From assembly GCA_900551445.1 (NCBI GenBank), contig URWA01000006.1:48180-112179 (forward strand): 64,000 nt of DNA, given 5' to 3'. The DNA is from an uncultured Bacteroides sp. (GTDB lineage: Bacteria > Bacteroidota > Bacteroidia > Bacteroidales > Bacteroidaceae). The notes below the pieces were generated by a model, which did no database searches, was not told the DNA's origin, and was given only the letters and a program-made list of their open reading frames with translations. This document shows positions 36,093-43,897 of this stretch, in pieces. A program made the translations under genes and the position numbers. The first letter of the stretch is position 1, and each line of letters starts with the position of its first letter.

Positions 36093-37217
36093 ATGAGAAA
36101 ATTATTCGGAAAAATACACCGCTGGATTTCCATTCCGTTGGGAATCATTCTTTCGGTCATCTGTTTCTCGGGTGCCACACTGGTCTTCGAGAAGGAAATC
36201 ACCCAGTGGTTGAATCCCCATATATATAAGGTAAGCACACCCGAGAAAGGTGCCGCCCTCCTGACTCCGTCGGAACTGGTAGCCTGCCTGAAAACACAGG
36301 TGGCCGATTCGTTGAGGCTGAGCGCCCTCCAATATGGGGGTGCAGCCGACGAACCCGTCATGGTCACCTTCCAGAATGTGAGTCGGAAAAGCCTGAGCGT
36401 GAATCCCTATACCGGAGAAGTGAACGGATGGACCAAAAGCTATCCGTTCTTCCAGACCATGCGGAAACTGCACCGCTGGCTGTTGAACCCTCCTTTACAA
36501 AAAGGCGCATACTCCACCGGGAAAATAATCGTTGGCATCTCCACCTTGCTGATGGTCGTAATTCTGGTGAGCGGACTCGTTATCTGGTGGCCACGTAGCC
36601 GGAAGGCCTTGCGCAACCGGCTGCAAGTGTCCTGCACCAAAGGCTGGCGCCGTTTCTGGTACGACAGCCACGTAGCCCTGGGATTCTATTCCACCCTTTT
36701 CCTGCTGGTCATGGCCCTCACCGGTCTCACCTGGTCGTTCGGATGGTACCGCACGTTTGCCTACGGACTTTTCGGTGCCACTCCATCCTCTTCCACCTCC
36801 CCCCATTCCCACTCTGCCCCACAGGAGGCAGACGGCATGCGTGCGAAAGGAAAGGGTAAAACAAAGACTGACTATACGGCATGGGATAAAGCGTTCCAGC
36901 ATGTACAGGCCCAGTATTCCGGTTATGCCTCCCTTCGTATCGAAAAGAACAAGATACAAGTGAACCAAAGCCGCTACCTGCGCCGTACGGATACCGTAGA
37001 ATTCAATCCGGCAAACGGAGAACTTACACGAATCATTCCCTCTACGGAAACACCCCGTTCGCAAAAGCTGAGAAGCTGGTTTTATGCCTTCCACACCGGA
37101 AGCTGGGGAGGAATCTACACCAAGGTTCTCTATTTTCTGGCCACCTTTATAGGAGGCGTACTTCCACTCAGCGGATATTACCTGTGGTGGAAAAAGAAAC
37201 GAAGACCTACAAGGTAA
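36093..37217 (+). CDS. xusC: PepSY-domain inner-membrane protein, XusC-type (putative ferric reductase)
   Basis: This 374-residue membrane protein has four main hydrophobic segments: about 8-30 (RWISIPLGIILSVICFSGATLVFEKE), about 150-172 (IIVGISTLLMVVILVSGLVIWWP), about 195-220 (HVALGFYSTLFLLVMALTGLTWSF), and about 345-368 (ATFIGGVLPLSGYYLWW). Periplasmic PepSY-like segments carry conserved HR-type positions (IHRWIS, LHRWLL, SHVALGFYS). PepSY_TM proteins of this type are linked to reductive iron release from siderophores. The gene starts 13 bases after xusB, completing the operon. Its last 11 bases overlap the tail of the convergent methyltransferase gene. Confidence 0.87.
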   Translation: MRKLFGKIHRWISIPLGIILSVICFSGATLVFEKEITQWLNPHIYKVSTPEKGAALLTPSELVACLKTQVADSLRLSALQYGGAADEPVMVTFQNVSRKSLSVNPYTGEVNGWTKSYPFFQTMRKLHRWLLNPPLQKGAYSTGKIIVGISTLLMVVILVSGLVIWWPRSRKALRNRLQVSCTKGWRRFWYDSHVALGFYSTLFLLVMALTGLTWSFGWYRTFAYGLFGATPSSSTSPHSHSAPQEADGMRAKGKGKTKTDYTAWDKAFQHVQAQYSGYASLRIEKNKIQVNQSRYLRRTDTVEFNPANGELTRIIPSTETPRSQKLRSWFYAFHTGSWGGIYTKVLYFLATFIGGVLPLSGYYLWWKKKRRPTR

Positions 37218-37932
37218 GCCGGGCCAGGTAGTCGTAATGACTGCCTTCCTTCACAAGCTCGGCCTTGAAGCCATATTGGGAAGCATACAGACTCAATGTA
37301 TTGAAATCCACATACAGCCAGTCGAATGTTTCCCCTTTTATTTGCTTGTACTGTATCCGGAAGTCCAGCTGTCCGTAATAATCGGCCGCCAAATCCACCA
37401 CGAAACTCCCGTCCTCTTCCTCAAACAGGTATTTCAAATCACTGGAATCCATCAGGATGGAACCTCCGGGATTCAGCAGCAGCTTTATCCGCTGGAAGAA
37501 AGTCCCGAAATTTTCCACCTTCCCAATGATGCCCGAACCGTTCATCAGCATCAGAATGGTATCGAAACGCTCCACAAAATGCGGGTCGAACAAGTTGACC
37601 AGCCGTGCATCCACTCCACGGGCCTGCATCACCTCCACCGAAAGCGGCGAAATGTCGATGGCCACCGGCTCCTTTCCCATTTCCTGCAAAGCCAGCGAAT
37701 GACATCCGCTGCCTGCACCTACATCCAGAATCTTTCCTTCCGCCAGTTCCAAAGCCGTCTGCTCCAGCACAGGCATGTGAGCATACGTGCGGAACAATTC
37801 CTTCACCGGAATCTCATCTTCTTCGAACTGGGAAGAAAATACCCTCAGTTTTCCGGCTTTCCCGGTCTTGAAATACTCGTATATGGCAGCCCCCATCGGG
37901 TCTTTCTCTTTTGGCAAAATTGCAGTATCCAT
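37207..37932 (-). CDS. Class I SAM-dependent methyltransferase
   Basis: The ATG at 37930-37932 (MDTAILPKEKDPMGAAIYEYFKTGK) is preferred over an upstream in-frame codon because a -7 box (TATCTTTG, minus strand, 37959-37966) lies between them. The 241-residue protein has the SAM-binding motif KILDVGAGSGCHSLALQEMGKEPVAIDISP (about 65-95) followed by a small acidic motif and LLNPGGSILMDSSD. It is cytoplasmic, with unknown substrate. It is tail-to-tail with xusC, sharing 11 bases, and divergent from argR. Confidence 0.9.
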   Translation of the reverse strand: MDTAILPKEKDPMGAAIYEYFKTGKAGKLRVFSSQFEEDEIPVKELFRTYAHMPVLEQTALELAEGKILDVGAGSGCHSLALQEMGKEPVAIDISPLSVEVMQARGVDARLVNLFDPHFVERFDTILMLMNGSGIIGKVENFGTFFQRIKLLLNPGGSILMDSSDLKYLFEEEDGSFVVDLAADYYGQLDFRIQYKQIKGETFDWLYVDFNTLSLYASQYGFKAELVKEGSHYDYLARLTL

Positions 37933-37958
37933 TATTGTCTTCTTTTCTATAAACTGCA

Positions 37959-37966
37959 CAAAGATA
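37959..37966 (-). promoter_or_regulatory. -7 box of methyltransferase gene
   Basis: Minus-strand TATCTTTG, an exact consensus match 27 bases upstream of the chosen ATG. It lies in the 170-base divergent region shared with argR. Confidence 0.5.
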
Positions 37967-37990
37967 CAAAACAAAATCCATTATGGTTAT

Positions 37991-38078
37991 TTATTCATTA
38001 TATTCATGCATTTTTCAGAAAAATCACCTAAAAAAGTAAGAATTTATGCATGATATTCAAAATATATCCGTATTTTTG
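37991..38078 (+). promoter_or_regulatory. argR promoter with ARG-box-like sites
   Basis: The -7 box TATTTTTG is at 38071-38078. Overlapping the expected -33 region is TATGCATGATATTCAAA (38045-38061), which resembles an ARG box (TNTGAAT-W4-ATTCANW) with one mismatch and a spacer one base short. Further upstream, 37991-38010 (TTATTCATTATATTCATGCA) carries two tandem ATTCAT half-sites. Together they are plausible operators for ArgR autoregulation, by inference. Confidence 0.45.
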
Positions 38079-38102
38079 CAGCCGTAAAAGAATAATTATA
38101 CA

Positions 38103-38582
38103 ATGAAGAACAAGAATAGCAGACTTGATTCCATTAAAATGATCATCTCCAGCAAGGAGATTGGAAGTCAGGACGAACTCTTGCAAGAGTTGACAAAAGA
38201 AGGATTCCAATTGACACAAGCCACTTTGTCACGCGACTTAAAACAGCTGAAAGTGGCCAAAGCCGCCAGCATGAACGGCAACTATGTGTATGTACTCCCC
38301 AACAACACGATGTACAAACGCATGACCGAGCCGCAGAAAGCCAGCGAAATGTTGCGCCACAATGGTTTCATCTCTATCGAGTTCTCCCACAACATCGCCG
38401 TAATCAAGACCCGACCCGGTTATGCCAGCAGTCTGGCTTACGACATTGACATGCATAACTTCCACGAAATCATCGGCACCATTGCCGGCGACGACACCAT
38501 CATGCTCGTGCTCAGCGAAAACAGTACCCGCACGGAAGTCAAGCATGCCCTTTCTACTATCATCCCGAATATAAACCAATAA
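38103..38582 (+). CDS. argR: Arginine repressor ArgR
   Basis: At 159 residues it has the normal ArgR length. The N-terminal winged helix (about 1-75) includes GSQDELLQELTKEGFQLTQATLSRDLKQLKVAK, with the SRDL recognition helix. The C-terminal hexamerisation/arginine-binding domain (about 85-155) contains the family motif GTIAGDDTIMLVLSE. It represses or activates arginine genes in response to L-arginine. It heads the argR-GNAT-argG-argC-argD cluster. ARG-box-like sequences lie in its promoter and again between argC and argD. Confidence 0.96.
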   Translation: MKNKNSRLDSIKMIISSKEIGSQDELLQELTKEGFQLTQATLSRDLKQLKVAKAASMNGNYVYVLPNNTMYKRMTEPQKASEMLRHNGFISIEFSHNIAVIKTRPGYASSLAYDIDMHNFHEIIGTIAGDDTIMLVLSENSTRTEVKHALSTIIPNINQ

Positions 38583-38600
38583 TAACTGATAAGAACAAGA

Positions 38601-39170
38601 ATGGAACCTACTAAACAAATTGATGTAATGGTAGCCGACGCCTCACACGAGGTTTATGTTGACACAATATTGGACACGATCAGAGAAGCAGCCAAAGTCC
38701 GCGGTACGGGAATTGCCGAACGTACACATGAATATGTGGCTACCAAGATGAAGGAAGGGAAAGCCATCATTGCGTTGTGCGGTGACGACTTTGCCGGATT
38801 TACTTACATCGAATCATGGGGTAACAAACAATATGTAGCTACCTCCGGACTGATTGTCCATCCGAAATACAGAGGTCTGGGACTGGCCAAACGTATCAAA
38901 CACGCTTCGTTTACACTGGCCCGCCTGCGATGGCCGAAAGCCAAGATTTTCAGCCTGACTTCAGGAGCTGCCGTCATGAAAATGAATACGGAACTGGGAT
39001 ATGTACCGGTCACCTTCAATGAACTGACAGACGATGAATCGTTCTGGAAAGGATGCGAAGGCTGCATCAACCACGAAATCCTGATGGCCAAGAAGCGTAA
39101 GTTCTGTATTTGCACCGCCATGCTCTACGACCCGGCCCTGCACACAGATGACAAAGTAAACAATTTCTAA
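38601..39170 (+). CDS. GNAT-family N-acyltransferase of the arginine cluster
   Basis: This 189-residue GNAT-fold protein has the acyl-CoA pyrophosphate loop in TSGLIVHPKYRGLGLAKRIKHASF, the R/Q-x-x-G-x-G/A pattern (about 85-105). A preceding strand IIALCGDDFAGFTYIESW and a Cys-rich C-terminal segment (GCEGCINHEILMAKKRKFCIC) complete it. It lies 18 bases after argR and 80 bases before argG. No classical argA or argJ is in this cluster, so it is a good candidate for the N-acylglutamate synthase that opens the pathway. In related Bacteroides that pathway runs through N-succinylornithine. Fold sure; reaction inferred from context. Confidence 0.85.
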   Translation: MEPTKQIDVMVADASHEVYVDTILDTIREAAKVRGTGIAERTHEYVATKMKEGKAIIALCGDDFAGFTYIESWGNKQYVATSGLIVHPKYRGLGLAKRIKHASFTLARLRWPKAKIFSLTSGAAVMKMNTELGYVPVTFNELTDDESFWKGCEGCINHEILMAKKRKFCICTAMLYDPALHTDDKVNNF

Positions 39171-39250
39171 AATACAAAAATAACTGAAGACGAAGCCTTC
39201 TTCTCCTGAACACCAGTCTGGAAGACTTCTCCCAAATAAAGATAAGCACC

Positions 39251-40459
39251 ATGGAAGAAAAGAAAAAAGTTGTCGTTGCTTTCAGCGGCGGATTGGATAC
39301 CTCCTTTACCGTAATGTACCTGGCAAAGGAAAAAGGATATGAAGTATATGCAGCATGTGCCAACACCGGTGGATTCAGCCCCGAACAGCTGAAGAAAAAC
39401 GAAGAAAACGCATACAAGCTGGGAGCCGTAAAATATGTCACACTGGACGTCACACAGGAATATTACGAAAAGAGTCTGAAATACATGGTATTCGGTAACG
39501 TACTCCGCAACGGGACCTATCCTATCTCTGTAAGTTCTGAACGTATCTTCCAAGCACTGGCCATCGCCCGCTATGCCAACGAAATCGGTGCCCACGCCAT
39601 CGCACACGGTTCTACAGGTGCCGGAAACGACCAGGTTCGTTTCGACATGACCTTCCTGGTAATGGCTCCGGGAGTGGAAATCATCACCCTGACCCGCGAC
39701 ATGGCATTGAGCCGTGACTATGAAATCAACTACCTGAAGGAACATGGATTTGAAGCCGACTTTACCAAACTGAAATATTCTTACAACGTGGGTATCTGGG
39801 GAACCTCTATCTGCGGCGGTGAGATTCTGGACTCTACACAGGGATTGCCGGAAAGCGCTTACCTGAAACAGGTGACCAAAACGGGCAGCGAACAGCTGAA
39901 ACTGGAATTCAAGAAAGGTGAACTGTATGCCGTCAATGGAGAAGTCTTTGAAGATAAGATCAAAGCCATCCAGAAGGTGGAAGAAATCGGTGCAGCTTAC
40001 GGTATCGGACGTGACATGCACGTAGGCGACACCATCATCGGCATCAAGGGACGTGTAGGTTTCGAAGCAGCCGCTCCGATGCTGATTATCGGCGCCCACA
40101 AATTCCTGGAAAAATATACCTTGAGCAAATGGCAGCAGTACTGGAAAGACCAGGTAGCCAACTGGTATGGCATGTTCCTGCATGAAAGCCAGTACCTGGA
40201 ACCGGTGATGCGCGACATCGAAGCCATGCTGCAGGAATCACAGCGTAACGTAAACGGTACAGCCATTCTGGAACTTCGTCCGTACTGCTTCTCTACCGTG
40301 GGCGTAGACTCTAAAGACGACCTGGTAAAGAACAAATTCGGTGAATATGGTGAAATGCAGAAAGGATGGACGGCTGAAGATGCCAAAGGCTTCATCAAAG
40401 TGCTTTCTACTCCGCTGCGTGCGTATTATGCAAACCATAAAGACGAGGCCAATATATGA
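39251..40459 (+). CDS. argG: Argininosuccinate synthase
   Basis: This 402-residue cytoplasmic ligase joins citrulline and aspartate with ATP hydrolysis to AMP. The N-type ATP pyrophosphatase loop AFSGGLDTSF (about 10-19) and the AHGSTGAGNDQVRFD motif (about 118-132) are intact. The C-terminal multimerisation region is complete. Its stop overlaps the argC start by four bases (ATGA), implying translational coupling. Confidence 0.97.
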   Translation: MEEKKKVVVAFSGGLDTSFTVMYLAKEKGYEVYAACANTGGFSPEQLKKNEENAYKLGAVKYVTLDVTQEYYEKSLKYMVFGNVLRNGTYPISVSSERIFQALAIARYANEIGAHAIAHGSTGAGNDQVRFDMTFLVMAPGVEIITLTRDMALSRDYEINYLKEHGFEADFTKLKYSYNVGIWGTSICGGEILDSTQGLPESAYLKQVTKTGSEQLKLEFKKGELYAVNGEVFEDKIKAIQKVEEIGAAYGIGRDMHVGDTIIGIKGRVGFEAAAPMLIIGAHKFLEKYTLSKWQQYWKDQVANWYGMFLHESQYLEPVMRDIEAMLQESQRNVNGTAILELRPYCFSTVGVDSKDDLVKNKFGEYGEMQKGWTAEDAKGFIKVLSTPLRAYYANHKDEANI

Positions 40460-41424
40460 TTAAAGTAGGAATTATAGGAGGTGCAGGATATACGGCAGGC
40501 GAACTGATTCGCCTGCTCATCAACCACCCGGATGTAGAAATCAAATTCATTAACAGCTCCAGCAACGCCGGCAACAAGATTACCGATGTGCATGAAGGGC
40601 TGTATGGAGAAACCGACCTGGTATTTACCGATGAACTTCCGCTCGACACCATCGACGTGCTGTTCTTCTGTACGGCACACGGAGATACAAAGAAGTTCAT
40701 GGAAAGCCACAACGTGCCCGAGGATTTGAAAATCATCGACCTCTCCATGGACTACCGCATCAAGTCGGACGACCACGACTTTGTGTATGGTCTGCCGGAA
40801 CTGAACCGCCGGGCCATCTGCCAAAGCAAGCACGTGGCCAATCCGGGCTGCTTCGCCACTTGCATCCAGCTGGGCCTGTTGCCACTGGCCAAACACCTGA
40901 TGCTGAACGACGACGTGATGGTCAACGCCATTACGGGAAGTACCGGAGCCGGTGTCAAACCGGGAGCCACCAGCCACTTCAGCTGGCGCAACAACAACCT
41001 CAGCATCTACAAACCGTTCGCACACCAGCACGTGCCGGAAATCAAGCAATCGCTGAAACAGTTGCAGAACAGTTTTAATTCTGAAATCGACTTCATCCCT
41101 TACCGAGGTGATTTCCCGCGCGGCATCTTCGCCACCATCGTGGTAAAAACGAAAGTGGAACTGGAAGAAATCGTGAAAATGTACGAAGAGTACTATGCAG
41201 AAGATTCTTTCACCCACATCGTGGACAAGAACATCGACCTGAAGCAGGTGGTCAACACCAACAAATGCCTGATTCACCTGGAAAAGCATGGGGACAAGCT
41301 GCTCATCGTGTCTTGCATCGACAACTTGCTGAAAGGCGCCAGCGGTCAGGCGGTACACAACATGAACCTGATGTTCAACCTGGAAGAAACCGTAGGACTG
41401 AAACTGAAACCGAGTGCATTCTAA
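40456..41424 (+). CDS. argC: N-acetyl(succinyl)-gamma-glutamyl-phosphate reductase
   Basis: The 322-residue NADP-dependent enzyme starts with a Rossmann motif (KVGIIGGAGYTAGELIRLL). It has the active-site Cys132 in NPGCFATC, and the later TGSTGAGVKP and YRGDFPRGIFAT segments. It reduces the acylated glutamyl phosphate to the semialdehyde. Its start overlaps argG by four bases. A 15-bp inverted repeat lies between it and argD. Whether the acyl group is acetyl or succinyl cannot be read from this gene. Confidence 0.96.
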   Translation: MIKVGIIGGAGYTAGELIRLLINHPDVEIKFINSSSNAGNKITDVHEGLYGETDLVFTDELPLDTIDVLFFCTAHGDTKKFMESHNVPEDLKIIDLSMDYRIKSDDHDFVYGLPELNRRAICQSKHVANPGCFATCIQLGLLPLAKHLMLNDDVMVNAITGSTGAGVKPGATSHFSWRNNNLSIYKPFAHQHVPEIKQSLKQLQNSFNSEIDFIPYRGDFPRGIFATIVVKTKVELEEIVKMYEEYYAEDSFTHIVDKNIDLKQVVNTNKCLIHLEKHGDKLLIVSCIDNLLKGASGQAVHNMNLMFNLEETVGLKLKPSAF

Positions 41425-41435
41425 ATCAATGAATA

Positions 41436-41495
41436 ATGAATAATTAAAAATGAAAGGCCAAGTAGCATCCTCTGTCCCTGTTTTTAATTATTCAT
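41436..41495. repeat. 15-bp inverted repeat between argC and argD
   Basis: ATGAATAATTAAAAA (41436-41450) is perfectly complementary to TTTTTAATTATTCAT (41481-41495), with a 30-base loop. The arms are AT-only at the base and include TGAAT/ATTCA half-sites like those of ARG boxes; a second TGAAT half-site lies just to the left. It could be an ArgR site, an mRNA hairpin, or a common Bacteroidetes intergenic repeat. Confidence 0.7.
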
Positions 41496-41514
41496 GCTTA
41501 ATCTTAATATGAGT

Positions 41515-42639
41515 ATGAAATTATTCGACGTATATCCCCTTTTCGATGTGAACATCGTCAAGGGAAAAGGCTGTCATGTATGGGACGACAAAGGCCAGGA
41601 ATACCTTGACCTCTATGGAGGCCATGCCGTAATCTCCATCGGCCACGCACATCCTCACTACGTGGAAGCCATCAGCAAACAAGTAGCCACATTGGGATTC
41701 TATTCCAATTCCGTCATCAACAAACTGCAGCAGGAAGTGGCCGACCGTCTGGGAGCAATCAGCGGCTACGACGATTACCAGCTTTTCCTGATTAACTCCG
41801 GCGCAGAAGCCAACGAAAATGCCTTGAAACTGGCTTCTTTCTACAACGGACGTACCCGCGTCGTCTCTTTCGCCAAAGCGTTCCACGGACGTACTTCATT
41901 GGCGGTAGAAGTGACCAACAACCCGAAAATCATTGCTCCTATCAATGACAACAGTCATGTCACCTACCTTCCGCTGAACGATACCGAAGCCTTGAAAGCC
42001 GAACTGGCCAAAGGTGACGTCTGTGCCGTGATTATCGAAGGCATTCAGGGGGTAGGCGGTATCCAGGTACCCGACACCGATTTCATGAAAGCCATGCGCC
42101 AGGCCTGCGACGAAACCAACACGGTATTGATTCTCGATGAAATCCAATCCGGTTACGGACGAAGTGGTAAATTCTTCGCCCACCAGTACAACGGCATCCG
42201 CCCGGACATGATTACCGTGGCCAAAGGTATCGGCAACGGCTTCCCGATGGCTGCCGTACTGATCAGCCCGAAATTCACCCCGGTGTACGGACAGCTGGGA
42301 ACCACCTTCGGAGGTAACCACCTGGCTTGCGCTGCCGCCATTGCCGTACTCGACGTGATGAAGGAAGAAAATCTGGTAGAGAATGCAGCCAAAGTCGGTA
42401 CCCACCTGCTGGAAGAACTGAAAAAGTTCAAAGGCATCAAGGAAGTACGCGGACGTGGTCTGATGATTGGCTTGGAATTTGAAGAACCCATCAAGGAACT
42501 CCGCAAGCAACTCCTGTTCGAACAGAAAGTATTTACCGGAGTCAGTGGAACCAACGTGCTCCGTCTGCTTCCCCCACTCTGTCTGAGCATGCAGGAAGCC
42601 GACGACTTCCTGACCCGTCTGCAACACGTCATAAAATAA
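41515..42639 (+). CDS. argD: Acetylornithine/succinylornithine aminotransferase
   Basis: Three in-frame ATGs (41494, 41509, 41515) are possible. I choose 41515 (MKLFDVYPLFDVNIVKGKG), where conserved sequence begins; the first overlaps the inverted repeat. The 374-residue PLP enzyme is class III: YLDLYGGHAVISIGHAHPHYVEAI, NSGAEANENALKLAS, LILDEIQSGYGRSGKFFAHQYNG, and PLP Lys237 in VAKGIGNGFPMAA. It transaminates N-acylglutamate semialdehyde to N-acylornithine. It ends the arg cluster and is followed by a large hairpin. Confidence 0.95.
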   Translation: MKLFDVYPLFDVNIVKGKGCHVWDDKGQEYLDLYGGHAVISIGHAHPHYVEAISKQVATLGFYSNSVINKLQQEVADRLGAISGYDDYQLFLINSGAEANENALKLASFYNGRTRVVSFAKAFHGRTSLAVEVTNNPKIIAPINDNSHVTYLPLNDTEALKAELAKGDVCAVIIEGIQGVGGIQVPDTDFMKAMRQACDETNTVLILDEIQSGYGRSGKFFAHQYNGIRPDMITVAKGIGNGFPMAAVLISPKFTPVYGQLGTTFGGNHLACAAAIAVLDVMKEENLVENAAKVGTHLLEELKKFKGIKEVRGRGLMIGLEFEEPIKELRKQLLFEQKVFTGVSGTNVLRLLPPLCLSMQEADDFLTRLQHVIK

Positions 42640-42671
42640 GGAAATACCTTATCCTAAGGAACCCATACAAG

Positions 42672-42715
42672 AAGCGGGAGCATCCTCTTCATCCGGAAGA
42701 AAGATGCTCCCGCTT
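42672..42715 (+). terminator. Terminator hairpin after argD
   Basis: A 13-bp perfect GC-rich stem AAGCGGGAGCATC / GATGCTCCCGCTT (42672-42684 with 42703-42715) lies 32 bases after the argD stop. No T-run follows, so it may work as a stabilising 3' hairpin or a Rho-assisted terminator. Confidence 0.65.
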
Positions 42716-42802
42716 GTCATATCCTGCACTGAAGAGCGATTGCTTTTCCGGAAAACAGTCAAAATAAATTCCATTATATAGCCAGACTCCCATTTTTAAT
42801 TA

Positions 42803-42810
42803 TAACTTTG
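42803..42810 (+). promoter_or_regulatory. -7 box of proC
   Basis: TAACTTTG matches TANNTTTG and lies 27 bases before the chosen proC start. It supports a proC transcript separate from the arg cluster. Confidence 0.55.
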
Positions 42811-42837
42811 CGAATAAACAACTCAAACTTGAAAAAT

Positions 42838-43611
42838 ATGAAAGTAGCAATCATCGGAGCCGGAAACATGGGAGGTGCCATTGCCCGTGGTCTGGCCAAC
42901 GGACATTATATTCAGGCACAACAGATAGCGGTATCCAATCCCAGTGCCGGAAAACTGGAAGCATTGAAAGCGGAATTTCCCGCCATCCACGTGACCCATT
43001 CCAACAAGGAAGCGGCAGAAGATGCCGACATCGTCATCATCGCCGTAAAACCCTGGAAGGTGGAAGAAGTACTGAAACCCTTGAGACTGCGGCAGCCTCA
43101 GGCTCTGGTGTCCGTAGCTGCCGGACTGACGATTGAAGACCTGGCCCACTTCGTAGACCCGGAAATGCCGATTTTCCGTGTCATCCCGAACACAGCCATC
43201 TCGGAAGGAGCCAGCATGACGCTGATTGCTGCACGCAACGCGTCGGAAGAGCAGATTGCGGGCATGACTGCCTTGTTCAACGAGATGGGGCGTTCCATGC
43301 TGATTGACGAAAAGCTGTTTGCGGCTGCCACCTCACTGACTTCCTGTGGCATTGCCTACGTGCTGAAATACGTGCAGGCCGCCATGCAGGCAGGAGTGGA
43401 ACTGGGCATCAAGCCTCACGACGCACAGACCATGCTGGCACAGACACTGGAAGGAGCCGCTCAACTGTTGCTGAACAACGAGCAGGCGCATCCGGCAACC
43501 GAAATAGAAAAGGTGACTACTCCGGGGGGTATCACCATCAAAGGTATCAACTCGCTGGAACACGACGGCTTCACGTCGGCCATCATCCGTGCCATCAAGG
43601 CCAGCTTATAA
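42838..43611 (+). CDS. proC: Pyrroline-5-carboxylate reductase
   Basis: Start chosen at the ATG at 42838 (MKVAIIGAGNMGGAIARGL), where the Rossmann motif begins; a longer frame would place translation before or across the -7 box. The 257-residue NAD(P)H enzyme makes the last step of proline synthesis. It has ADIVIIAVKPWKVEEVL, FRVIPNTA, TSCGIAYVLKYVQAAMQAGVELG and the C-terminal TTPGGITIKGINSLE signature. Normal length. It has its own -7 box and a tight terminator, so it is a single-gene unit. Confidence 0.96.
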   Translation: MKVAIIGAGNMGGAIARGLANGHYIQAQQIAVSNPSAGKLEALKAEFPAIHVTHSNKEAAEDADIVIIAVKPWKVEEVLKPLRLRQPQALVSVAAGLTIEDLAHFVDPEMPIFRVIPNTAISEGASMTLIAARNASEEQIAGMTALFNEMGRSMLIDEKLFAAATSLTSCGIAYVLKYVQAAMQAGVELGIKPHDAQTMLAQTLEGAAQLLLNNEQAHPATEIEKVTTPGGITIKGINSLEHDGFTSAIIRAIKASL

Positions 43612-43622
43612 ACGAATTCTAC

Positions 43623-43646
43623 AGGGAGCTTCGTGCTCCCTTTTTT
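43623..43646 (+). terminator. Intrinsic terminator of proC
   Basis: Stem AGGGAGC/GCTCCCT (43623-43629 with 43635-43641) with a five-base TTCGT loop, followed by a T-run to 43646. It starts 11 bases after the proC stop. A clear Rho-independent terminator. Confidence 0.9.
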
Positions 43647-43667
43647 CCTCACTTAACCTGAATCGAC

Positions 43668-43895
43668 ATGAAAAACAACATTCTTATCACCATGGGTATC
43701 CTGGTGTTGCTGGGTGTAGCCATACAGGGCTTGTTCGGAATCGTGGCGGGCGTCTTCCTTTCCGCCATCCTGGGTATTGCGTACGGGGCCGTCAAAAAGA
43801 ACAAGCGGTTCCTACGCTGGTCGGTCATCGCACTGACCATCGACATTATCTGCATCATCCTTTTCTATTTCTGCCTGATTCAATCGGGTATGTAG
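43668..43895 (+). CDS. Small membrane protein of unknown function
   Basis: This 75-residue protein consists of an N-terminal hydrophobic hairpin (NILITMGILVLLGVAIQGLFGIVAGVFLSAILGIAYGAV, about 4-42), a basic loop (KKNKRFLR, 43-50) and a C-terminal membrane helix (WSVIALTIDIICIILFYFCLIQ, 51-72). Two to three membrane spans are likely, with the basic loop inside. No family is recognised and no function can be proposed. It lies just after the proC terminator and converges on the MATE gene, with 2 bases between stops. An intact, well-punctuated frame supports a real gene. Confidence 0.7.
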   Translation: MKNNILITMGILVLLGVAIQGLFGIVAGVFLSAILGIAYGAVKKNKRFLRWSVIALTIDIICIILFYFCLIQSGM

Positions 43896-43897
43896 CC

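Noticed and set aside
39167..40183. 338-codon minus-strand frame opposite argG
   Set aside because: Antisense shadow of argininosuccinate synthase, with Phe/Val/His-rich nonsense-like sequence.
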